Of a stretch of DNA of 64,000 nucleotides, positions 8,146 to 16,000 are shown piece after piece. The translations under genes were made by a program, and so were the position numbers. Within the stretch, counting starts at the first letter, position 1. Every line of letters begins with the position of its first letter. The notes beneath the pieces are model-generated. The model saw only the letters and a list, made by a program, of their open reading frames with translations. It did no database searches and was not told the origin of the DNA. Origin of the DNA: Rhodocyclaceae bacterium (GTDB lineage: Bacteria > Pseudomonadota > Gammaproteobacteria > Burkholderiales > Rhodocyclaceae); the NCBI GenBank assembly GCA_016791115.1, contig JAEUNL010000004.1, positions 124,001-188,000 of the forward strand, in the 5' to 3' direction.

Positions 8146-8989
8146 CCTCGGATTCGCGCGCCCAGAAGAATCGGTCAGGAAAGTGCTGCCCCATTCCGGG
8201 ACGGAAGCCTCCGGCGAGCGCCTGCCATGTGTACTCCTGCGCGTCCCGAACGGCATCGGGAATGTCGAGCCCGTTCGCCAGATTTGCCGCGATAGCAGAT
8301 GCGAGCGTGCAGCCGGACCCATGGTACGAGCCCGGCAAGCGGTCCCAACTGTCGGCACGCACCACGCCGGCATCGGAATACAGGGTATTGATGACTTTGG
8401 GCGTGGTTTCGTGCGTGCCGGTGACAAGCACGTATTCGCTGCCGGCATCGACCAGCCTTCGCGCGCACTCCGCAAGGTCGGGATCATCGTCCTCGATGTC
8501 CTCGTCCAGCGCCAGGCGGCGCGCCTCTAGGCTGTTCGGCGTCAGGATCGTGGTCTGCGGCAGCAGGAGTTCGGTCAGCGCGGCGATGATCTCCTCGCTG
8601 GCCAGCTCGTCGCCCCGACCAGACGCGAGCACCGGATCAAGGATCAGGGGAATGTGCGGGTAGTCGGACAGGATCTCGGCAATCGCGGCAATGTTTTCGA
8701 CGCTCCCCAGCATGCCGATCTTGAACGCGGCGACCGGCATGTCCTCAAGCAGCGCCCTGGCCTGGTCTGCCACCCAGTCGGCGTCGACCGGAAACAGCGC
8801 CTCGACGCCAGCCGAATCCTGCACGGTGATGGCAGTGACGACGGACAACGGATGGCAGCCCATGCTCGAGAGGGTCATGATGTCCGCCTGAAGGCCGGCG
8901 CCGCCCGTCGGGTCGGAACCCGCAAAGGTCAAAACGATCGGCGGCACGAGTTCGTGCGGCCCGGGGATGGTCGAGACGGAACTGGACAT
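8126..8989 (-). CDS. thiD: Hydroxymethylpyrimidine/phosphomethylpyrimidine kinase
   Basis: 287 aa ribokinase-fold enzyme that phosphorylates HMP and then HMP-P in thiamine synthesis. Signatures: TFAGSDPTGGAGLQADI near the N-terminus (substrate binding), GMLGSVE, LDPVLASGRGDEL, TPNSLEARRL, VLVTGTHE and the anion-hole segment GSYHGSGCTLASAIAA with the catalytic region. It is the first gene of the thiD-thiE-hemL run and is divergent from rubredoxin with a 127-bp shared upstream region. I saw no TPP riboswitch in that gap. Confidence 0.95.
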   Translation of the reverse strand: MSSSVSTIPGPHELVPPIVLTFAGSDPTGGAGLQADIMTLSSMGCHPLSVVTAITVQDSAGVEALFPVDADWVADQARALLEDMPVAAFKIGMLGSVENIAAIAEILSDYPHIPLILDPVLASGRGDELASEEIIAALTELLLPQTTILTPNSLEARRLALDEDIEDDDPDLAECARRLVDAGSEYVLVTGTHETTPKVINTLYSDAGVVRADSWDRLPGSYHGSGCTLASAIAANLANGLDIPDAVRDAQEYTWQALAGGFRPGMGQHFPDRFFWARESEDEPSSD

Positions 8990-9116
8990 GGGGAACGGTT
9001 GGATGAGAAGGAACCGTCAGGGAAGCAACCGACCGCCACTCGCCGGCAGTCCGCAGCAGACCGATGGTTTGTTGCAGTAAGATCTTGAAGATTCTAACCG
9101 AAAACGCCACGACACC

Positions 9117-9305
9117 ATGACGATGACTGCCCAGGCTCCATACAAGTCCTACATGTGCCTGATCTGCGGACTGATCTACGAGGAAGAGAAGGGAAGCCCG
9201 GCGGAAGGCATTGCGCCGGGCACGCGCTGGGAGGACGTGCCGCCCAACTGGACCTGCCCGGAATGCGGCGCACGCAAGGACGATTTCGAGCTCGTCGAAA
9301 TTTAG
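9117..9305 (+). CDS. Rubredoxin
   Basis: 62 aa, a complete rubredoxin with two iron-binding knuckles, CLICGLIY near residue 14 and CPECGARKDDFE near residue 47, giving a FeS4 site. The spacing and the GTRWEDVPPNWTCPECG segment are classic. It is a small soluble one-electron carrier; partners may include flavodiiron or alkane-oxidising systems. An ODP-type diiron protein is encoded 4.3 kb away on the other strand. ATG at 9117 is used; the ATG two codons later is also possible. It is monocistronic, with a 175-bp gap before pilG. Confidence 0.95.
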   Translation: MTMTAQAPYKSYMCLICGLIYEEEKGSPAEGIAPGTRWEDVPPNWTCPECGARKDDFELVEI

Positions 9306-9480
9306 CTGCGTCGCAACAAACGCCGCAGCCGGGATTTCTGACAACAAAATCACGTTATTGGTCCTATAGATAGGCGCGACATCGGAGAAAAAGGTATAGA
9401 ATCCTTCCCGATTCGTGGGTGACGACCATCCTTGAGGCAAGAGTGTCTCGGAGGTCGAATTAGCATACCGAGGAGAAGGC

Positions 9481-9876
9481 GTGGCTGATACCGCAAATCT
9501 CAGCGGCATCAAGGTCATGGTGATCGACGACAGCAACACGATCCGTCGAAGCGCCGAGATCTTTCTTGTGCAGGCCGGCTGTCAGGTCATCCTGGCCGAA
9601 GATGGCTTCGATGCGCTTGCCAAGATCGCCGACCACCATCCCGACGTGATTTTCGTCGACATCATGATGCCGCGCCTAGACGGATACCAGACGTGTGCGC
9701 TCATCAAGAAGAACCCCCGTTTCGGAACGACGCCGGTCGTGATGCTCTCGTCCAAGGACGGCCTCTTCGATCGCGCGCGCGGGCGCATGGTCGGGTCGGA
9801 CGAATACCTCACCAAACCTTTCACGAAGGACAGTCTGTTGAAGGCGGTGGCGTCGCACACATCGTCCGCCCCCTGA
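9481..9876 (+). CDS. pilG: Twitching-motility response regulator PilG
   Basis: 131 aa stand-alone receiver domain. The acid pair is in VMVIDDSN, the phospho-acceptor Asp in VIFVDIMMPRLDGY, the Thr/Ser switch in VVMLSSKDG and the Lys in LTKPFTKD. It is a CheY-like output of the Pil-Chp chemosensory system that controls pilus extension. GTG start with a strong GAGGAGAAGG ribosome site. It heads the operon pilG-pilH-pilI-pilJ-chpA. A TATAGA-type -10 lies at 9395-9400 and a small inverted repeat CCTAT-AG-ATAGG at 9363-9374, but no convincing -35 could be paired. Confidence 0.93.
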   Translation: MADTANLSGIKVMVIDDSNTIRRSAEIFLVQAGCQVILAEDGFDALAKIADHHPDVIFVDIMMPRLDGYQTCALIKKNPRFGTTPVVMLSSKDGLFDRARGRMVGSDEYLTKPFTKDSLLKAVASHTSSAP

Positions 9877-9905
9877 TTCGCGTACTCATTCCCGAGGCTT
9901 TATCC

Positions 9906-10271
9906 ATGCCGATCCAGAAAATCCTTGTTGTCGACGATTCGCCGACGGAGCGTTTTGCACTGAATGAGTTTCTCAGCCGGCAGGGTTTCAATGTGGTGAC
10001 CGCGGAAAGCGGTGAGGAAGCAATTGCCAAGGCGCGCAGCGAGAACCCGGATCTGATACTGATGGATGTCGTGATGCCAGGCATCAACGGCTATCAGGCA
10101 ACCCGCACGATCTCGCGCGACGAGGCGACTCGCAGCATTCCCATCATCATGTGCACCAGCAAGGGGCAGGATACAGACAAGATCTGGGGCATGCGTCAGG
10201 GCGCGCAAGCCTATATGGTCAAGCCGATCGACCATGAGGCCCTGCTCTCCAAGATCCAGGAACTGGGCTGA
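9906..10271 (+). CDS. pilH: Twitching-motility response regulator PilH
   Basis: 121 aa receiver domain: ILVVDDSPTE acid pair, LILMDVVMPGINGY with the phospho-acceptor, IIMCTSKGQ switch and MVKPIDHE lysine. In Pseudomonas, PilH opposes PilG, favouring retraction or acting as a phosphate sink. The operon position, 29 bp after pilG and 17 bp before pilI, matches the Pseudomonas order. ATG at 9906 is the natural start; a longer open frame from 9693 is an overlap with pilG. Confidence 0.93.
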   Translation: MPIQKILVVDDSPTERFALNEFLSRQGFNVVTAESGEEAIAKARSENPDLILMDVVMPGINGYQATRTISRDEATRSIPIIMCTSKGQDTDKIWGMRQGAQAYMVKPIDHEALLSKIQELG

Positions 10272-10288
10272 TCCGGACGGAATCAGAT

Positions 10289-10801
10289 ATGGCGAAGAAG
10301 ATCAGCCTGCGCGAATTCCAGGAAACCCTGGTCAAGCGCCTCACGACGGCTCAGCAGGGTCAAACCACGCATGCTGCGCTTGGCGTGCAGGCCGGCCGGG
10401 AGTACTGGCTGCTCGACCTGACCGAATCGGGTGAAATCATTCCGACACCGCCCCTCTCGCACGTCCCGCTAACCCAACCCTGGTTCAGGGGTCTGGCGAA
10501 CATTCGCGGCAGCCTCTACAGCGTCGTGGACTTTGCCGCTTTCCAGGGCGGAGAACCAACGCCTGCTTCAGCCGAATCACGCCTGCTGCTGGTCGGTGCG
10601 CGCCTGGGCCTTAACAGCGCAATTCTCGTCACACGTGCGCTCGGACTGCGCAACATGGATGAGTTCGAACCGGCCGACCGGAAGGATGAATCGCGCCCGT
10701 GGGTCGGCGATGCGTTCGTCGACCTGCAGGGCCGGCCGTGGAACAAGCTCCTCGTGCGCAATCTGGTGATGCAACCACGGTTTTTGGACGTAGGTATTTG
10801 A
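10289..10801 (+). CDS. pilI: CheW-like adaptor PilI
   Basis: 170 aa single CheW domain that would link the PilJ receptor to the ChpA kinase at the cell pole. Typical elements: [25 protein letters not shown] (the strand-loop around IRGxLYxVVD) and [13 protein letters not shown]. It ends with residues QPRFLDVGI. It sits between pilH and pilJ with gaps of 17 and 52 bp. Confidence 0.92.
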   Translation: MAKKISLREFQETLVKRLTTAQQGQTTHAALGVQAGREYWLLDLTESGEIIPTPPLSHVPLTQPWFRGLANIRGSLYSVVDFAAFQGGEPTPASAESRLLLVGARLGLNSAILVTRALGLRNMDEFEPADRKDESRPWVGDAFVDLQGRPWNKLLVRNLVMQPRFLDVGI

Positions 10802-10853
10802 ACATCCCGCAACCTTTTTTCCTTGGCCCGTCGGGCCGCACGGAGAACGGAAG

Positions 10854-13010
10854 ATGGCATTGAAACTCCCGGCGCTTGGCACGGATACCGTAACGGAAGA
10901 CAGCGGTAGCGAGAGAACCTTGATCGTTCCCCCCAGCCAGAGCGTGCCGGCGCCGGCAACCGCGCCGGCGGCGCTCCCGTTGATCGGCGGACGGCCGACG
11001 CAGGAACAGTTCAAGATCCTTGCGGCGGCAGTCGCGATATCGGTCCTGCTTGCGCTCGTCATGCTCATGCTGACCGCACGCAGCAACAGTCATAGCGCGA
11101 GCTACATTTCGGCAGCCGGCCAGATGCGCATGCTGTCCCAGCGCATCGCGAAATCCGCACAGGTTTCGCTGCTCGGCAACCAGGCGGCGCTGACCGAATT
11201 GAGCACAAGCCGAACCAAGTTCTCGGAGCTCCTGCAAGCGGTTTCGCAGGGCGGACCGGTCGACGAGCGTTCCGTGCCGGCCAGCCCGGCCGGCGTCGCG
11301 CCGCAACTCGATGCGCTGACTGCGGAATGGGAAAAGACCGACCGCAACGTCAGCATGGTGCTGTCGCAGGAGAAGAACCTGGTTGCCCTGGGCAACGCGG
11401 TTTCGGCGATCAACTCCAAGAATCCGCAGTTGCTCGAACTGGCGGAACAGGTCGCCGCGCTCAAGCTGCAGGTCGGCGCCAACGCACGCGAAATTGCGAC
11501 GGCCAATCAGGTGGTGATGCTCACGCAGCGTATCGCGAAGAACGCAAACCAGTTGCTGGTCGGCGATGCGATCGCGCCCGAGGTTGCCTTCCTGCTCGGC
11601 AAGGACAGCACCAATTTCCGGCAATTGATCAACGGACTGACCAACGGCTCCGAGGCGTTGCGCATTGGCGCGGCAAACGACCCCGACACCAAGGAACGCC
11701 TGAGCCGCCTCGACAAGGCGGCACAGGAGAATGAACAGGCGATCAGCAGCATCCTGTCGAGCGTCCAGCCGCTGGTACAGGCCAAGCAGGCCGGCAGCGC
11801 AATCGTTCGTGACAGCGGCGCCCTGTTCGATGCCGCAGACAAGCTCGATCAAGCCTACGACGCCCGATTCGGCGGCATATCGCTGACCACGCTTCTCGCC
11901 GTCGTGTTCGGCATGCTGGCACTCGGCGCGGTGTTCCTGATGGCACGCCTCTACAACAACGACATCCAGCGGCGGCGCCAGGAAGCGGAAGAGCAAATGG
12001 CCCGCTCCGAAGAAGAACGCAGCGGCGCCCAACAGGCGATTCTGCGGTTGATGAACGAGATGGGCGATCTGGCGGACGGCGACCTGACGGTCAGGACGAC
12101 GGTGACGGAAGACATCACGGGCGCGATTGCCGATTCGGTCAATTACACGATTGAAGAACTGCGCGTGCTGGTACGACGCATCAACGACGCCGCACAGCGC
12201 GTATCGGCGGCAACCACGTCGGCCCAGCGTACTTCGAGCGAACTGCTTGCCGCAACCGAGCGCCAGTCGCAGGAAATTACCGAAGCGGGCGACGCCGTCC
12301 TGTCGATGGCCCGGTCGATCAGCGAAGTATCGAACAACGCCAACCAGTCGGCCCAGGTTGCACGCCAGTCGCTGGAAGCTGCCGAGAAGGGCGCGCTGGC
12401 CGTGTCCAACTCGATTCGCGGCATGAATGACATTCGCGATCAGATCCAGGAAACCTCGAAGCGGATCAAGCGCCTCGGCGAATCCTCGCAGGAGATCGGC
12501 GAAATCGTGGAACTGATCTCCGACATTACCGAACAGACCAACGTGCTCGCGCTGAACGCGGCCATCCAGGCGGCGAGCGCAGGCGAAGCGGGTCGCGGAT
12601 TCACGGTGGTTGCGGAGGAAGTCCAGCGACTTGCGGAACGTTCTGCAGAAGCGACCAAGCAGATTGCCGCCATCGTGAAAACCATTCAGACCGACACCCA
12701 GGATGCCGTATCCGCGATGGAGAACTCGACGCGCGGCGTGGTCGACGGGGCGAAACTTTCCGACAACGCGGGCCAGGCGCTGGCAGAGATTTCCGAGGTG
12801 TCGCAACGACTCGCGAGCCTGATCGAACAGATCACCCTGCAGACCCAGCAACAGGCGGGCAAGGCAACCCAAGTTGCGCAAACCATGAAGAGCATTTTGC
12901 GCGTAACCGAGCAGACGACGCAGGGAACGCAGGAAACCGCAGTGTCGATCGGCCAGCTTGCAGAACTGGCCGTGGAACTCAAGGGTTCGGTCTCGGGCTT
13001 CAAGGTCTAA
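10854..13010 (+). CDS. pilJ: Methyl-accepting chemotaxis protein PilJ
   Basis: 718 aa. The cytoplasmic N-terminus is followed by TM1 at about residues 57-80 and a periplasmic region with two repeats of the PilJ-type domain ([18 protein letters not shown] at about 85 and [18 protein letters not shown] at about 216). TM2 is at about 343-368, then HAMP, then a long signalling hairpin with the conserved tip ([37 protein letters not shown]). In Pseudomonas PilJ senses pilus or PilA state during surface contact. GGAGAA precedes the ATG. Glutamine/alanine-rich helices flank the tip, so methylation sites may exist, but no pilK or CheB-like gene is in the operon. Confidence 0.95.
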   Translation: MALKLPALGTDTVTEDSGSERTLIVPPSQSVPAPATAPAALPLIGGRPTQEQFKILAAAVAISVLLALVMLMLTARSNSHSASYISAAGQMRMLSQRIAKSAQVSLLGNQAALTELSTSRTKFSELLQAVSQGGPVDERSVPASPAGVAPQLDALTAEWEKTDRNVSMVLSQEKNLVALGNAVSAINSKNPQLLELAEQVAALKLQVGANAREIATANQVVMLTQRIAKNANQLLVGDAIAPEVAFLLGKDSTNFRQLINGLTNGSEALRIGAANDPDTKERLSRLDKAAQENEQAISSILSSVQPLVQAKQAGSAIVRDSGALFDAADKLDQAYDARFGGISLTTLLAVVFGMLALGAVFLMARLYNNDIQRRRQEAEEQMARSEEERSGAQQAILRLMNEMGDLADGDLTVRTTVTEDITGAIADSVNYTIEELRVLVRRINDAAQRVSAATTSAQRTSSELLAATERQSQEITEAGDAVLSMARSISEVSNNANQSAQVARQSLEAAEKGALAVSNSIRGMNDIRDQIQETSKRIKRLGESSQEIGEIVELISDITEQTNVLALNAAIQAASAGEAGRGFTVVAEEVQRLAERSAEATKQIAAIVKTIQTDTQDAVSAMENSTRGVVDGAKLSDNAGQALAEISEVSQRLASLIEQITLQTQQQAGKATQVAQTMKSILRVTEQTTQGTQETAVSIGQLAELAVELKGSVSGFKV

Positions 13011-13045
13011 ACCCCTTCCCCACGAAAGCAGCATGTGAGGCTGAC

Positions 13046-16000
13046 ATGAATCTTGGCGCCGCCGAAACGGATCTGGGCCCCCTCTCCTGGGTAAAGGGAG
13101 AAATCGACATTGCGCTCGGACGGAGTTTCGACGCCTTGTCGCTGGCTGCCGAGGGCGAGCAGGCCCAGCTGCGGACGGCACAGACGCATCTTCACCAGGC
13201 GCACGGCGCCCTGTCGATCGTCGGACTGGACGGGCTGACGCAATTTTCCGAAGCGCTCGAACAGCTGATCGGCAGCATGGCCGACGGTTCGCTTGCATCC
13301 GGTGGAATCGCCCTTGCAGGGCGGAGCATTTCGGCGCTGCGCCAGTTTCTCGACGATCTCGCTGCAGGCGCACCCAATCAGCCCTTGAGGCTGGGCGGCC
13401 TGTACAAGGAAATCCAGATTGCACGCGGCCAGCCGGCACCCGCTCCGAGCGACCTGTTCTACCCCGACCTCATGTTGCGCCCGCCGCGGCGCGACGTGCC
13501 GGCACAGCCGTTGTCGCCCAAACAAATGCGGCTGGAACGGGCGCGTCTCGAACGTGGCTTGCTGGAAGTGTTCCGCGGCAAGACCGGCATCGGTCTGCAG
13601 TTCATGCGAACGGCCATCGCCAATGTCGAGCGCGCGCAAACACTGCCTGCGACACGCGCGCTCTGGTGGGCGTCTCTCGGTCTCTTCGATGCGCTGCTGA
13701 GCGGCGACGTCGCCGTCACGCCACCCATCAAGAAATTGTGCGCACGCATTGACGGGCAGATGCGCAAGCTTGCCGAGGGTTCGACCGTAGTCGGCGAAAG
13801 GCTGATGCGCGACGTGCTCTATCACGTCGCCGCAGCGCCCGCGACGACCCCTCTACTGCGTGAGATCAAGTCTGCCTACAAGCTCGATGCGCTGATTCCA
13901 TCGCCCGACACCTCGCTGGAAGGCTCCTCGCTCAAGCCCTTGCTGCGCGCCCTGCGGGAGCGCCTAGGTGAAGCCAAGGACGCCTGGAACCGCTTCGGTG
14001 CCGGTGCAGCGGTCGCGCTGCCGCAGTTCGAAGAGAAGATTCGCTCGCTTCGGAGCGAAATGAATGCACTCGGGCGCACCGAGTTTGCCGCCCTTGCCAG
14101 CGCGATCGACGATACGACGCAATGGCTGCGCAAGGATCCCTTGCGCCATAGCGATGAAATCGCGATGGAAATGGCGACCGCCCTGCTCGTGCTCGAGACG
14201 GGCCTCGAACAGTTCGCCCAGCCGGGTTCCGATTTCGCACGGCAAAGCACGACGATGGTGGCGCGGCTGAGCACGGTCCAGAGTGGTGAAGTGCTGCCGG
14301 CCGCTCAGATACCGCTACTGAACGAACTCTCGCGGCGTGCGCAAGAGCGCCTGCTGATGGCGCAGGTAGCGCGTGAAATCCAGGCCAGCCTCGGTCAGAT
14401 CGAACAGGCGCTCGATGCGTTCTTCCGCGATCCGACCCAGAGCGCCGGTCTCGAAAAGCTCGACGCACCGCTCAAGCAGGTTGAGGGCGCACTCGCGATG
14501 CTCGGGGAGATCCGGGCCATCACTGTCCTGCGCGAAGCCGGTGCGCAAATCAAGGATTTCTGCCAGCTCGGCGCACTCGCCGACGCCCAGCAGTTCGAGT
14601 CCGTCGCCCACAAGCTGTCCGCGATCGGTTTCTACGTCGATTCGCTGCAGTACGGCAGTGCGGATCTGGAAAACCTGCTTTCGCCGGGAAGCAAGCCGGC
14701 AGCAGTCGAAGAATCAGCTGCAAGCTCCGCCATGGAAGACGAGCTTGCCCAGCAGGTGAGGGACGCACAGGCCCTCGCGGCGCAGCTCAAGGACAAACCC
14801 GAGGACGACGGCCTGCGCGAGGAACTGAAGCAGAACCTCGAGACCATCCGCAAGGACGCGACGATCGTCGCGGATTCAGCACTGGAGCAGCAGGCACGCG
14901 ACGCTCTGCAGGCACTGGAAACCAGCCCCGACGCCGAGTTCGATGCGACGGCGACCAACATTCAGGCACTGCTCGCAAACGCCACTCCCGAACCGGCCGC
15001 CCCCCCCGCCCCGTCCGCCGACACGACGCGTCTCGCGGAATCGACCGAAGAAGAAATCGATGCGGAACTGCTCGAGATCTTCCTGCAGGAGGCACACGAA
15101 GTCCTCGCGACCATTGGCGACAACATCGAGCCGGCGCGCAACAACCCGGGAGACCGCGAAGTCCTGACGACGATCCGTCGGGGTTTCCACACGCTCAAGG
15201 GGAGTAGCCGCATGGTCGGCCTCAAGGAGTTCGGCGAGGCGGCCTGGGGCATCGAGCAGGTCATGAACCGCGTGCTGCAGGCGGACGATGCGATTGCAAC
15301 GCCCTCGTTGCTGGCCTTGGTCGGCGACGCGCGGGAGCAGTTTGCCGCATGGGTGCATCAGCTGGAATCGGGCGGTCCGACGCATCGCGACGCATCCGAA
15401 CTGATGGCGCAGGCGGAGAGAGTGAAGGCTGGAGATCAGGCAACCGAGCCGGAAATACTCGCGCCCACGCTTCCGAGCATGGAAATGCCGGCTGCGGCAA
15501 TACCCGCCGTACCGCCGGAGCACGAGGCTTCGCCCTTCGCGGAAACCATCGCGATGGGCGACCAGCTCTATATCGGACGCGACGAGGAATTCGCGCGTCC
15601 GAATGAAGGCGAGCCCGAAATCCTGATGCCGGAGCTGTCCTTCCCGGACAGCAGCATGAAGGATGGACTCGACCTCGAAGCATCGACGATCCTCGATATC
15701 GAGACGCTGGCCGCGCTCGGCGACGAGGCCGCCAACGAACAGCAGGAAATCGAAATCGTTCCCCTCGAAGGGCCGGAGGACGAACTGTCCCTGCTCGACC
15801 AGTCGGCGACAGAGCCAGATGCAGTCGTGCTCGGGAATCGCACCATCTCGTCGGGGCTTCTCGAGATGTTCCTCACCGAGGCGCGCGGGCACATTGCCAC
15901 CCTGCGCCGAGAACTTGCCCGCCTGCACGTCAACCCGGCTTTGCTGCCGCCTGAACCTGCAGTGCGCGCTGCGCATACGCTGGCCGGCATCGCCAGCACC

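Noticed and set aside
8990-9116. TPP riboswitch before thiD
   Set aside because: The thiD-side gap is only 127 bp and lacks the conserved THI-box core on either strand.
10629-13439. 936-codon minus-strand open frame under pilJ and chpA
   Set aside because: Antisense shadow of two clear chemosensory genes; low-complexity Arg/His/Gln composition and no start signal.
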